A stretch of DNA of 64,000 bases from Shewanella ulleungensis (lineage in GTDB: Bacteria; Pseudomonadota; Gammaproteobacteria; Enterobacterales; Shewanellaceae), in the NCBI RefSeq assembly GCF_014648315.1, contig NZ_BMQW01000014.1:28445-92444 (forward strand), in the 5' to 3' direction. The translations under genes were made by a program, and so were the position numbers. Below the pieces are notes generated by a model that was not told the DNA's origin, searched no databases, and saw only the letters and a program-made list of their open reading frames with translations. This document shows positions 36,814 through 46,240 of the stretch, in pieces. Every line of letters starts with the position of its first letter. Position 1 is the first letter of the stretch.

Positions 36814-37717
36814 TCGCTCTTCCTTCTTCAACTGGTTTACGTTGCACTAAGCGTTCAACAAAAAACTCTAAATGACCACCGGGTTGCTGCGGCACTGGCC
36901 AAGTCATAATCTTATTGGCTAGACCATGATAAGCAATCGCAGAAGGCGACTTTGGAAAAGCCTCTACAACGAGTTTTTGTTTACGAACCGCTTTGCGTAA
37001 ATTTTCATCAAAAGGAACGGTGGCTACTAGTTCTAAAGCCACATCTAAAAATCTATCAGTCACTTTACTCAGTTTAGCAAATAATTCCATGCCTTCGCGT
37101 AAACTGCGCACCATATTTGCCACAATTTTGAAGTGGAACACACCGTGCTCACGACTTAAAATTTTGATCAGTGCATAAGCATCGGTAATTGATGTAGGTT
37201 CATCACAAACAACAATTAATACATCTTGCGACGCACGCGAAAAACTCAGCACCATGTCAGAAATACCCGCCGCAGTATCAACAATTAGAATGTCGAACTG
37301 AGTACGCATTTCACTAAAGGCGCGGATTAAACCTGCATGCTGTGCTTGGGTTAATTCAACCATAGCTTGAGAACCAGATGTTGCTGGCACAATGCCGATG
37401 CCTTTTGGTCCGCGTACGATGATGTCATCTAATTCGGCATCACCAGACAAAACATGAGATAAATTTTTCTCAGCACGGATCCCTAGCATCACATCAACGT
37501 TGGCTAAACCTAAGTCAGCATCAAGCACCAGTACACGTTTGCCTTTTTCAGCTAATGCGACTGCAGTATTAATTGACACGCTTGTTTTACCGACTCCGCC
37601 TTTACCGCCGGATACGGCAATTACTTTAACTTTATCGTTATTTGGTTGATTCATCATACGTAAACCACTTGCTTGATCCCGAGTCATATCTTTACTCAAA
37701 TGCATAGGCAGTGTCAT
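36806..37717 (-). CDS. flhG: FlhG (FleN), MinD-like ATPase controlling flagellar number
   Basis: Restricts polar flagellar number by acting on FlhF and FlrA. MinD/ParA-type ATPase with SGGKGGVGKTSVSIN at about residues 36-50, DADLGLANVDVMLG and DTAAGISD. The N-terminal DQASGLR (residues 14-20) matches the motif that stimulates the FlhF GTPase. The start is uncertain: ATG at 37717 overlaps flhF by 26 nt, and in-frame ATGs at 37705 and 37687 are also possible. 303 residues from the first. Confidence 0.93.
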   Translation of the reverse strand: MTLPMHLSKDMTRDQASGLRMMNQPNNDKVKVIAVSGGKGGVGKTSVSINTAVALAEKGKRVLVLDADLGLANVDVMLGIRAEKNLSHVLSGDAELDDIIVRGPKGIGIVPATSGSQAMVELTQAQHAGLIRAFSEMRTQFDILIVDTAAGISDMVLSFSRASQDVLIVVCDEPTSITDAYALIKILSREHGVFHFKIVANMVRSLREGMELFAKLSKVTDRFLDVALELVATVPFDENLRKAVRKQKLVVEAFPKSPSAIAYHGLANKIMTWPVPQQPGGHLEFFVERLVQRKPVEEGRASE

Positions 37718-39077
37718 TCGACCATGCCGTGTCTTGTGACGTTGGTTGTTCTGTTTCGTTTAATGCTGCTAATGCTTGCTTGGCTAATTCTAGTGTATCA
37801 GCCACTTTCATGTCTTCTGGAACACGTTGACCGTCAGTGACATAACTTAATGGTAACTCATTTTGAATCAATACGCTCAATGCACCTGCAATTGATACTG
37901 ATTCATCTAATTTAGTCAAAATAGCACCCGATAACGGAATACGTTTAAAATGTTCTACTGCATCTTGCAGTACACGACGCTGACCAGTGGCAGACATGAC
38001 TAAATAACTACGGATTGGGATCCTACTATTTGCTGTCAAATTATCAAGTTGCTGATAAAGACGCATATCACGTTGTCCCATCCCCGCAGTATCGATTAAC
38101 ACTAGCTTGCGATTTCTAAATTGATATAAAATTTGCTCTAATTCACTTAAATCATGTGCTTGCTTAACAGGGCAGCCCATAATTTTACCATATGTCGCTA
38201 ATTGCTCATATGCCCCAATTCGATAATGATCAGTTGTAATCAATGCGACTTGTTCAGGACCATGATGTGCAGCAAATCGCGCGGCAATTTTAGCCAAAGA
38301 AGTCGTTTTACCAACACCTGTCGGGCCAACAAAAGCGACTACACCACCACGTTTAACAATATCATCCCCTTGATTATCAAGTAAGTTTGCTAAGCTTTGT
38401 GGTAATGCTCTCACTAAGTCCGCAGGCGAGTAGTGCTGGCTCAACCCTGCTAGTTTAGCAGCAACCGCCGGAGAAAACTCAGCGGCGACTAATTTACTTT
38501 CTAACATGGCGCCAACAGGATCAGAACGCTTTTTGTGATCTTTCATTAAAGAAGATACCTGGTGGGTAAGTAAGCTTCTTAACGATGCCATTTCCTCACG
38601 TAATGAGTCTAGCTCAGCAGATTGATTTTTATTATTTTTATTTGGTTTTTCTTGATGATTTATCTGTGGCGCACTTGGGGTAGGCTTAGCCGATTTAGCC
38701 CCTTGTAATTGTCGAGCCCATTCCGGTAACTCTGGCTCATCTTGATGCACAGACATTTGTTGTGCCATGCGATTATGTTGTTTTTCCAGTAATGCTTGTA
38801 ATGAGTCAGCAGCTGGCGGCGGGCTTACTTTTGAATGCGCTTTAACAGCTGGTTTAGCCCCCAACGAGACTCTGTCTTCACTCACATCCATAAAGCTGTT
38901 CGTTGGCGCTTGCGACGCGATAGCAGCCTTTGGCTCGTCATAATCAACCGCAGCAACAATTTCGATGCCACCTGCGACTTTTTTATTAGACATAATGACA
39001 GCGTCAGACCCTAGGGTGTCTTTAACTTGTGCCAATGCTGCACGCATATCTTTGGCAAAAAATCGTTTAATTTTCAC
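37692..39077 (-). CDS. flhF: FlhF, SRP-type GTPase for polar flagellum placement
   Basis: GTPase that marks the pole for flagellar assembly. The 461-residue protein has the basic N-terminal KIKRFFAKDMRAALAQVKDTLG, a variable linker, and an NG domain with the P-loop FVGPTGVGKTTSLAKIA near residue 250, ALITTDHYRIGAYEQL, LIDTAGMGQRD and LTKLDE. GTG start with AAGAGG upstream. It lies 28 nt after flhA. Confidence 0.95.
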   Translation of the reverse strand: MKIKRFFAKDMRAALAQVKDTLGSDAVIMSNKKVAGGIEIVAAVDYDEPKAAIASQAPTNSFMDVSEDRVSLGAKPAVKAHSKVSPPPAADSLQALLEKQHNRMAQQMSVHQDEPELPEWARQLQGAKSAKPTPSAPQINHQEKPNKNNKNQSAELDSLREEMASLRSLLTHQVSSLMKDHKKRSDPVGAMLESKLVAAEFSPAVAAKLAGLSQHYSPADLVRALPQSLANLLDNQGDDIVKRGGVVAFVGPTGVGKTTSLAKIAARFAAHHGPEQVALITTDHYRIGAYEQLATYGKIMGCPVKQAHDLSELEQILYQFRNRKLVLIDTAGMGQRDMRLYQQLDNLTANSRIPIRSYLVMSATGQRRVLQDAVEHFKRIPLSGAILTKLDESVSIAGALSVLIQNELPLSYVTDGQRVPEDMKVADTLELAKQALAALNETEQPTSQDTAWSNDTAYAFE

Positions 39078-39105
39078 GTACGCACCTCTTTAACTGACGT
39101 TATCA

Positions 39106-41205
39106 CTATTGACCTACAGCAGAAACAATTCTGATTTGTTTCTCATCGGGGATCTCTTGGTAAGAAATCACCCGTAAATTTGGAATAGTGTATTTAACAA
39201 ATCGTGACAAAGTGGATCTTAGCATGCCAGATGTCAATAATATGGCTGGTTGCCCTACCATTTCTTGCTTCTGTGCAGCGTCTAAAAGTGACTGCTGCAT
39301 GCGTTCTGCTAGGCCGGGTTCAATATTTGGCCCTTCTCCACCTGTCGCCTGCATAGACTTATGCAACATCTGTTCCAACTCAGGCGCCAATGTAATGACA
39401 GGAATTTCAAGTTCTGGTCCAGATATCTCCTGGACTATCATGCGTTTTAAGGCAATACGAACCGCTGCGGTCAAGACTTCAGTGTCATTACTCTTATTAC
39501 CGTACTCTAATAACGTTTGGACTATTGTGCGTAAATCACGAACCGATACGCCCTCGTTTAATAAGTTCTGCATCACCTTAACCACAGAACCCAAAGGCAT
39601 AATGTCGGGAACAAAACCATCGACTAATTTTGGTGAATTCTTTGCCAGCATATCCATTAATTGCTGCACTTCTTCGTAGCCCAACAGTTTAGCGGCATTA
39701 TTGCTTAATAATTGGCTAATATGGGTTGCGACAACTGTAGCGGTATCAACCACTGTATAACCTAATGTCTGTGCATGCTCGCGTTGCTCTGGCGAAATCC
39801 ATACAGCTTCTAAACCAAATGCTGGATCGCGAGTTTCGATACCATCTAACTTGCCATAAACTTGACCAGGGTTAATCGCTAGCTCACAGTCATGTCTCAC
39901 TTCAGCTTCGCCAACTACGACTCCCATCAATGAAATACGATAAGCATTGGGGGATAAGTCTAGATTGTCACGAATATGCACTGCAGGCACTAAAAATCCT
40001 AACTCTTGAGATAATTTTTTACGAACACCCTTGATTCGACCTAATAATTCGCCACCTTGTGATTTATCAACTAACGGAATTAATCGATACCCAACTTCAA
40101 GCCCGATGGTGTCAACATGACGCACATCATCCCAGCTTAAATCCTTAGGTTCTTTGTCTTTCGTTTCAGCAGGGCCTTTAGTCGCGACGACTAACGCGGC
40201 TTGTTTTCTATCGACATTACGTTTGTAAACAAAATAAGCTGCGCCGGCGGTGATAAATGCAAAAGTTAAAAATGCCACGTGAGGCATACCAGGTACAATA
40301 CCCATAATAAACAGCAGACCTGCAGCAATCGCTAAAGACTTATGGTTGTCAAACATCTGAGTCATCATCATCTGGCCCATATCACCAGATTCATTTTGAC
40401 GCGTTACCATTAAGGCCGCGGCAATAGACAATAGTAAGCCAGGTATTTGCGCCACTAAACCATCACCAATAGTCAATAAAGTATAAATTTCTACCGCACT
40501 AGAAAAATCAAGATCATGCTGCACAATACCAATAACAAAACCACCGAGGATGTTAATCACTAGAATCATAATACCGGCAATTGCATCACCTTTAACAAAC
40601 TTCGACGCACCGTCCATAGCGCCATAAAAGTCTGCTTCACGGGTCACTTCAGCACGGCGAATACGTGCTTGATCTTGAGTAAGTGTTCCTGCATTTAAGT
40701 CAGCATCAATAGCCATTTGTTTGCCTGGCATTGCATCCAAGGTAAAGCGAGCGCTCACCTCTGCAATACGCCCAGCACCTTTAGTCACTACTGCAAAGTT
40801 AATGATAATAAGGATAATGAACACGACCAAACCAACGGCATAATTACCGCCAATCACCACAGAACCGAAGGCTTCAATGACCTTACCCGCTGCGTCACCG
40901 CCATTGTGACCTTCTAATAATACGATTCGAGTTGAGGCTACGTTTAACGCTAGTCGTAACAAGGTCGCGACCAGCAACACGGTAGGAAAGGCAGCAAAAT
41001 CAAGCGGTCTGTCGGTATAAATCGCGACGAGCAAAACCACTAACGCTAAAGCAATATTGAAAGAAAACAAGATATCTAGCAAAAATGGTGGGATCGGTAA
41101 AATAACCATCCCTAATGCAGCCAATACTAATACAGGTGTACCGATACCTTTAAAAGTTGATGGTCTTATTTGTTTAAATTGCCCAAAGGCTGCTTTTGCA
41201 TCCAT
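39106..41205 (-). CDS. flhA: FlhA, flagellar type III export gate protein
   Basis: Nonameric membrane component of the export apparatus. The N-terminal half has eight predicted membrane segments, starting LVLAALGMVILPIPPFLLDILFSFNIALAL, and the conserved FHIPEP-type cytoplasmic loop with KGAGRIAEVSARFTLDAMPGKQMAID. The C-terminal cytosolic domain binds chaperone-substrate complexes. 699 residues is normal. A sigma-54 element at 41276-41290 lies about 70 nt upstream, so it appears to lead the flhA-flhF-flhG-fliA unit. Confidence 0.96.
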   Translation of the reverse strand: MDAKAAFGQFKQIRPSTFKGIGTPVLVLAALGMVILPIPPFLLDILFSFNIALALVVLLVAIYTDRPLDFAAFPTVLLVATLLRLALNVASTRIVLLEGHNGGDAAGKVIEAFGSVVIGGNYAVGLVVFIILIIINFAVVTKGAGRIAEVSARFTLDAMPGKQMAIDADLNAGTLTQDQARIRRAEVTREADFYGAMDGASKFVKGDAIAGIMILVINILGGFVIGIVQHDLDFSSAVEIYTLLTIGDGLVAQIPGLLLSIAAALMVTRQNESGDMGQMMMTQMFDNHKSLAIAAGLLFIMGIVPGMPHVAFLTFAFITAGAAYFVYKRNVDRKQAALVVATKGPAETKDKEPKDLSWDDVRHVDTIGLEVGYRLIPLVDKSQGGELLGRIKGVRKKLSQELGFLVPAVHIRDNLDLSPNAYRISLMGVVVGEAEVRHDCELAINPGQVYGKLDGIETRDPAFGLEAVWISPEQREHAQTLGYTVVDTATVVATHISQLLSNNAAKLLGYEEVQQLMDMLAKNSPKLVDGFVPDIMPLGSVVKVMQNLLNEGVSVRDLRTIVQTLLEYGNKSNDTEVLTAAVRIALKRMIVQEISGPELEIPVITLAPELEQMLHKSMQATGGEGPNIEPGLAERMQQSLLDAAQKQEMVGQPAILLTSGMLRSTLSRFVKYTIPNLRVISYQEIPDEKQIRIVSAVGQ

Positions 41206-41275
41206 ATTTAGATGAACCCTTTCTGTCAGTCTACGGCGTCAATGGACTGTTAATTGACGCGAATAAACTTACAAA

Positions 41276-41290
41276 GCAAGAATTAAGCCA
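41276..41290 (-). promoter_or_regulatory. Putative sigma-54 promoter of flhA
   Basis: Minus-strand TGGCTTAATTCTTGC fits TGGCAC-N5-TTGC with exact spacing and two mismatches in the -24 box. It lies in the only sizeable gap between flhB and flhA. Confidence 0.65.
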
Positions 41291-41321
41291 TATATGGCAT
41301 TATCGAAATAGCATGCGGATT

Positions 41322-42455
41322 TTAATATTTTAAATCATCAGGGATAGGTTGTTTGTAAGGAATAGGTTTAGGTTTGCGCCCCTTACCTTTTTGATACTGC
41401 CGAAGTTGAAATACATAGGCTAATACCTGCGCAACAGCCGTAAATAACCCTTCGGGTACTTGTTGGTCAATCTTGGTGGTATGGTAAATAGCCCTGGCTA
41501 ATGGTGGCGCAGAAACAATAGCGACGTTATGTTCACGAGCAATTTCTCGTATTTTAAACGCAACATCGTCTACGCCTTTGGCGATTAAGAATGGTGCTGA
41601 AGAACGGGTAACATCATACTTAACCGCTACAGCATAATGCTCTGGGTTAACCACAATCACATCGGCTTTGGGCACTTCGGTCATCATTCGACGCTGAGCC
41701 ATTTCATGCTGCATTTGCCTAATACGACCCTTTACTTCAGGTTTACCCTCAGTGTCTTTATATTCATCTTTAACTTCTTGCTTGGTCATTTTAAGCTGTT
41801 TATTGTGGTTCCAAATCTGGAACGGTACATCAATAATCACAATCAGCAGCATTGAACTGCATAATACAATAAACATCCATACCAGCAGATCTAAAGCATG
41901 GTAAACATTACCCGGCAAATGGTCGCTAGATAACATTAAAATATCGTAAAAATAGAAGGTTAATAGAAAATATGCCGACAAAGCGACAACAGAAAACTTA
42001 GCAATACCTTTTGTTAACTCGACCAGTGCCTGGGTGCCAAACATGCGTTTAAAGCCATTCATCGGATTAAGTTTACTGCCTTTAGGCATAAATGCTTTGA
42101 CTGAAAAAGACATACCACCTAAAACAATATTTCCTAAAAAAGACACAAATGCCAATAACGCAATAAAGCTTAATAATGGCCAGGCAAGCTCATTACCGAC
42201 GACGCCCCAAACACGAAACATTGAATTAGTATCAAATATTTGATCGCGCTCCATGGAGAAAATTTGTTTCATCATGGTGTAAAGACTAATTGCGATAGAA
42301 GGCCCGGTCATAGCAAAACCAACGGATGCGGCCAATAACACCGCTGCGGTACCGAGTTCTTTTGAGCGGGCGACCTGTCCCTTTTCACGCGCTTGTTCAA
42401 GTCGTTTACTGGTGGGTTCTTCTGTACGTTCTTGACTACTGTCATTTTCGGCCAT
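41322..42455 (-). CDS. flhB: FlhB, flagellar export switch protein
   Basis: Membrane export protein that switches from rod/hook to filament substrates after autocleavage. Four membrane segments lie in the first 210 residues, then the cytosolic domain. The cleavage tetrapeptide reads Asn270-Pro271-Glu272-His273 (NPEHYAVAV) rather than the textbook NPTH. The asparagine and proline used for cleavage are intact. Codon 272 is GAG, read directly from the bases. 377 residues. ATG with AAGGAGG upstream, 9 nt after fliR. Confidence 0.95.
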   Translation of the reverse strand: MAENDSSQERTEEPTSKRLEQAREKGQVARSKELGTAAVLLAASVGFAMTGPSIAISLYTMMKQIFSMERDQIFDTNSMFRVWGVVGNELAWPLLSFIALLAFVSFLGNIVLGGMSFSVKAFMPKGSKLNPMNGFKRMFGTQALVELTKGIAKFSVVALSAYFLLTFYFYDILMLSSDHLPGNVYHALDLLVWMFIVLCSSMLLIVIIDVPFQIWNHNKQLKMTKQEVKDEYKDTEGKPEVKGRIRQMQHEMAQRRMMTEVPKADVIVVNPEHYAVAVKYDVTRSSAPFLIAKGVDDVAFKIREIAREHNVAIVSAPPLARAIYHTTKIDQQVPEGLFTAVAQVLAYVFQLRQYQKGKGRKPKPIPYKQPIPDDLKY

Positions 42456-42464
42456 TTTCCCTCC

Positions 42465-43268
42465 TTAGAACACGATTGTTGCGTTAGTTTGACATTGAAG
42501 TTGTAACACGTCACACATCAACAACTGTGCGGCCTGCCAGACTTCATCAAAATGCGCCATGATAGGGCCAAGGGTTAGCCATAGAATCAGCAAACCGCTG
42601 ACCATGGTAACGGGAAAACCAATAGAGAAAATATTTAACTGAGGTGACGCTCTTGTCATTACACCAAAAGAGAGGTTAATCAGTAATAAGGCGACAATCG
42701 CAGAAATTGACATGGTTAATGCCGCACCAAACATATAACTGCCCCATTCAGCTAACGCGCGATAATTGGCAATTGAAATACCTTGAGTTGATATAGGGAT
42801 CGTTTCGAAACTGGCCACCAGCATTCTGAACATCAATAAATGGCCATCAACGGCTAAAAATATCAGGGTCGCAAGCAATAAAAAGAAATTACTCACTACA
42901 GGGGTTTGTTCACCAGAACCCGGGTCAACCATAGAGGCGAAGCCTAAACTGGTTTGCATACCAATAATTTGCCCAGTTAACACAAATGTCTGCATTACCA
43001 TTAAGGTAACAAACCCCATCGACACACCGATAAGAATTTGTTGTGCAATCACAAACACTGAGCTAAAAGCCATGAGTTCAACGGCTTCAATAGGAGGCAA
43101 TACCGGTGCAACGGCGACCGTAATGGCAACAGACAGCAATAAACGTACACGCGACGGTGTGGTATTAGCACCAAATACCGTCATTACCATTAACATCGAT
43201 GAGATGCGAAAAAACGGCAAAAGGTATGCAGCAATTGTTTGACTGATTTCATCAAACAAAATATCCAT
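42465..43268 (-). CDS. fliR: FliR, flagellar export gate protein
   Basis: Integral membrane component of the FliPQR export gate. The 267-residue protein has about six hydrophobic segments, for example LLPFFRISSMLMVMTVFGA and IIGMQTSLGFASMVDPGSGEQTPVV, the latter being the conserved cytoplasmic loop. It starts 3 nt after fliQ, with AGG upstream. Confidence 0.95.
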   Translation of the reverse strand: MDILFDEISQTIAAYLLPFFRISSMLMVMTVFGANTTPSRVRLLLSVAITVAVAPVLPPIEAVELMAFSSVFVIAQQILIGVSMGFVTLMVMQTFVLTGQIIGMQTSLGFASMVDPGSGEQTPVVSNFFLLLATLIFLAVDGHLLMFRMLVASFETIPISTQGISIANYRALAEWGSYMFGAALTMSISAIVALLLINLSFGVMTRASPQLNIFSIGFPVTMVSGLLILWLTLGPIMAHFDEVWQAAQLLMCDVLQLQCQTNATIVF

Positions 43269-43271
43269 AAC

Positions 43272-43541
43272 TTAACCTATCACTACAGGAATGAGGTTTA
43301 CCATCTCAAGGAAAAAATCCATCATGGTTTGTACTAGCCAGTGACCTAAAAACATCAGTGCAAACAAAGTCACTAAAAGACGAGGTAAAAAACTTAAGGT
43401 TTGTTCGTTAATCGAAGTTGCCGCTTGAAACACTGCCACAATCAAACCAATGAACAAACCGGGCAAAATAATCGCCGACACAATCAGCACAATGACCGAT
43501 AATGCTTCTCTGAAGATATCAATTAGCGATTCTGGAGACAT
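43272..43541 (-). CDS. fliQ: FliQ, flagellar export gate protein
   Basis: An 89-residue two-helix membrane protein, the usual FliQ size. Hydrophobic hairpins SVIVLIVSAIILPGLFIGLIVAVFQAAT and LPRLLVTLFALMFLGHWLV flank the conserved INEQTLSF. It sits between fliP and fliR with a 12-nt gap from fliP. Confidence 0.95.
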   Translation of the reverse strand: MSPESLIDIFREALSVIVLIVSAIILPGLFIGLIVAVFQAATSINEQTLSFLPRLLVTLFALMFLGHWLVQTMMDFFLEMVNLIPVVIG

Positions 43542-43553
43542 AAATAGGCGGCC

Positions 43554-44315
43554 TTATATTCCGAAGCTATTCGCTAATGTGCCCATCACTAGGCCCCAAC
43601 CATCAACTAAAACAAATAACATAATCTTAAAAGGTAGCGATACAATCATAGGTGACAACATCATCATACCCATAGCCATTAAAATACTGGCGACTACTAA
43701 ATCGAGCACTAAAAATGGCACAAACAACATAAAACCAATCTGAAAAGCGGTTTTAAGTTCGCTGGTAATAAACGCTGGGATCACGACGCTCATCGGCGCT
43801 TGCTCTGGAGATTGGATGTCTTTGTAGCCAGATATTTCAATAAAGGTTTGTAAGTCTGTGGTGCGAACTTGCGACAGCATAAAGGTTTTAATTGGTTCTT
43901 TTCCGACATCATATGCTTGGGTTAAGGTCATGGTTTCATTAACATACGGCTCGACCGCTTCGACATAAATCTTATCAAATACCGGCGCCATAATAAAAAA
44001 AGTCATAAATAAACTAATACCAATAAGCACTTGATTTGATGGAGTTTGCTGTAAGCCCAATGCTTGTCGTAATATAGACAATACTACAATAATACGTGTA
44101 AACGATGTCAGCATAATCACCATGGCTGGTATAAAGCTCATCGCTGTCATGAGCAACAGAATTTGTAATGTTACCGAATACTCTGTTGCCCCGTCTGCAC
44201 CCGTGGTAACCGTAACCGCGGGTAAAATACCATCCTGCGCGAACGCATCAGGAGTCACTAATACCCCGACCATTGCCATAATAGCCATCACCGCCATGCT
44301 GGTGTATTTATTCAT
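43554..44315 (-). CDS. fliP: FliP, flagellar export gate protein
   Basis: Core export gate subunit of 253 residues. It has a cleavable-looking N-terminal signal (MAVMAIMAMVGVLVTPDAFA), then the conserved LTSFTRIIVVLSILRQALGLQQTPSNQVLIG and the C-terminal pair of membrane helices ending MLFVLVDGWGLVMGTLANSF. It overlaps the fliO stop by one base (TAATG), suggesting coupled translation. Confidence 0.96.
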   Translation of the reverse strand: MNKYTSMAVMAIMAMVGVLVTPDAFAQDGILPAVTVTTGADGATEYSVTLQILLLMTAMSFIPAMVIMLTSFTRIIVVLSILRQALGLQQTPSNQVLIGISLFMTFFIMAPVFDKIYVEAVEPYVNETMTLTQAYDVGKEPIKTFMLSQVRTTDLQTFIEISGYKDIQSPEQAPMSVVIPAFITSELKTAFQIGFMLFVPFLVLDLVVASILMAMGMMMLSPMIVSLPFKIMLFVLVDGWGLVMGTLANSFGI

Positions 44316-44725
44316 TATTGCTGTTCCTTGGCTTGTTTCAAACGGCTAGCAAACGAAGTCGCAGGCACGTCTACCGCAGTGTCTAATTTGTCGATGAGAT
44401 TAATACTTTGCGGAGTAACACCGAGAAGGTATTGCTGGCCATTAACGTCAATAAGCACTACTTTTTCCCGTTGGCCAATGGGCGTCACCGCGAGTGTTTT
44501 AATGACCCCACCATTTGATGGCACAAGATTTAAACGTTTAACAATGTAAGCTAATACAAAAATAATCGCCAACACGACGATTAATCCACCCACCATATTG
44601 GCAAGCGTTGCAGTATTAGAAACATCTGAGGTGCGAGTGAGAACAGCGGTAGTTGCAGCTTTAGGCACTTCGGCATCGGTCAATGCTTGGGCCATCACAC
44701 TGAGCATTGAGATCATATTTGCCAC
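44315..44725 (-). CDS. fliO: FliO, flagellar export gate assembly protein
   Basis: Small membrane protein that assists FliP assembly. It has one transmembrane segment (MVGGLIVVLAIIFVLAYIVKRL) followed by a cytosolic FliO domain (VKTLAVTPIGQREKVVLIDVNGQQYLLGVT). The start is placed at GTG 44725 because AAGGA sits 6 nt upstream. ATG at 44731 is two codons earlier but touches that AAGGA directly. About 136 residues. Confidence 0.9.
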   Translation of the reverse strand: MANMISMLSVMAQALTDAEVPKAATTAVLTRTSDVSNTATLANMVGGLIVVLAIIFVLAYIVKRLNLVPSNGGVIKTLAVTPIGQREKVVLIDVNGQQYLLGVTPQSINLIDKLDTAVDVPATSFASRLKQAKEQQ

Positions 44726-44788
44726 GGTCATTCCTTGTGTTGTGAACCTTTAGCAAAACCTGTACAAGGCCGGTTTTGCTCATCAAGA

Positions 44789-45172
44789 TTATTTAAGCTT
44801 TTTAATGCGCTCTGTTTGGCTAATCACGTCAGTTAGACGAATACCAAATTTATCGTTCACGACCACCACTTCACCGTGCGCAATTAACGTACCGTTCACC
44901 ATCACATCAAGCGGTTCACCGGCAACACGATCCAGTTCAACCACAGAACCTTGGTTTAACTGCAATAAATTACGAATGCTAATAAAGCTTCGGCCAACTT
45001 CCATTGAAATGGTCACCGGGATATCAAGAATCGAATCCAGTTTTGCGGCTTCTTCTTTGGTTATCGGTTTCGAGTCGTCGACTAAATCATCTAGTTCAAC
45101 TTGCTGCGCTTCTTCTAATGCTTGCTCAGCCATTGCTGCAGCCCAATCGTCACCAGTATCTTCTGTACTCAT
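44789..45172 (-). CDS. fliN: FliN, flagellar motor switch protein
   Basis: C-ring protein of 127 residues. The C-terminal SpoA/FliN domain is clear (DIPVTISMEVGRSFISIRNLLQLNQGSVVELDRVAGEPLDVMVNGTLIAHGEVVVVNDKFGIRLTD in full length; core LLQLNQGSVVELDRVAG). The acidic N-terminal extension includes VELDDLVDD. It lies 10 nt after fliM, ATG with AAGGTG upstream. Confidence 0.96.
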   Translation of the reverse strand: MSTEDTGDDWAAAMAEQALEEAQQVELDDLVDDSKPITKEEAAKLDSILDIPVTISMEVGRSFISIRNLLQLNQGSVVELDRVAGEPLDVMVNGTLIAHGEVVVVNDKFGIRLTDVISQTERIKKLK

Positions 45173-45182
45173 TTATATCACC

Positions 45183-46211
45183 TTATAAATCTGAAATTTC
45201 ACGAGCCTTACCTTTACGCGTAACCAGTTGGAGTTCTGATTTGACCGTTTCTGGTCGAGCTATTTTCTCGCTAATTTTTAATGCCAAATTATCGCGTGAC
45301 TTACCAAGTTTACAACGATAAGTAGGCAAGTCTTCAATGCGCATCATAATATGTTCAGGCAAGTCGATAGGAATAATATCACCCGCTTTAAAGCCCATCA
45401 CATCACGCAACGTCACTTCATGCTCTACGATATTGGCATCAAAACCAACTTGTACATCCATAATTTCATCACGAAGTGCTTGCGACCAACGCATGTCGGT
45501 ATCTTGCTTATCACTTTGCACACCTGCATCTAGTAATTCACGGATAGGCTCAATCATCGAATACGGCATGGTAATATGGAAATCACCGCCACCACCGTCA
45601 ACTTCAATGTGAAACGAGTTAATAACCACAACTTCAGTTGGACTCACAATGTTAGCCATTGCAGGGTTTACTTCCGAGTCAAGATATTCAAACTCAACAT
45701 CCATTACCGGCGCCCAAGCATCTTTGTAATCTTCAAAGATGATTTTTAGTAACAACTGAACAATACGTCGTTCTGTTGGGGTGAATTCACGACCTTCAAT
45801 TTTGGCATGAAAACGACCGTCACCACCAAAGAAATTATCAACCAAAATGAACACTAAACGTGCTTCCATGGTAATAAGGGCTGTGCCTTTTAAAGGACTA
45901 AAACGCACCATATTTAAACTAGTTGGTACAAATAACGTATGAACATACTCGCCAAACTTAAGCATTTGTACGCCATTAATAGATACTTCTGCAGCACGGC
46001 GCATCATATTAAACATGCTTATGCGAAGATGACGTGCAAAGCGTTCGTTAACGATTTCAAGCGTGGGCATACGACCACGTACAATACGGTCTTGAGACGA
46101 GAAATCATAAGAACGCGCATCTTCGCTATTCTCCTCAATATCGTCTTCATCAACGTCGTCTACTCCATGAAGTAGCGCATCGATTTCATCTTGGCTTAAT
46201 AAATCACTCAC
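45183..46211 (-). CDS. fliM: FliM, flagellar motor switch protein
   Basis: C-ring protein that binds CheY-P and sets rotation direction. The N-terminal CheY-docking peptide is LLSQDEIDALLHG (residues 4-16). The middle CheC-like domain contains GRMPTLEIVNERFARHLR, and the C-terminus holds the SpoA domain. 342 residues. GTG start at 46211 with AAGG spaced 7 nt upstream; no better ATG exists. Confidence 0.96.
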   Translation of the reverse strand: MSDLLSQDEIDALLHGVDDVDEDDIEENSEDARSYDFSSQDRIVRGRMPTLEIVNERFARHLRISMFNMMRRAAEVSINGVQMLKFGEYVHTLFVPTSLNMVRFSPLKGTALITMEARLVFILVDNFFGGDGRFHAKIEGREFTPTERRIVQLLLKIIFEDYKDAWAPVMDVEFEYLDSEVNPAMANIVSPTEVVVINSFHIEVDGGGGDFHITMPYSMIEPIRELLDAGVQSDKQDTDMRWSQALRDEIMDVQVGFDANIVEHEVTLRDVMGFKAGDIIPIDLPEHIMMRIEDLPTYRCKLGKSRDNLALKISEKIARPETVKSELQLVTRKGKAREISDL

Positions 46212-46240
46212 ATCGTAGCCTTAGCAGTTAATGCATTTGG

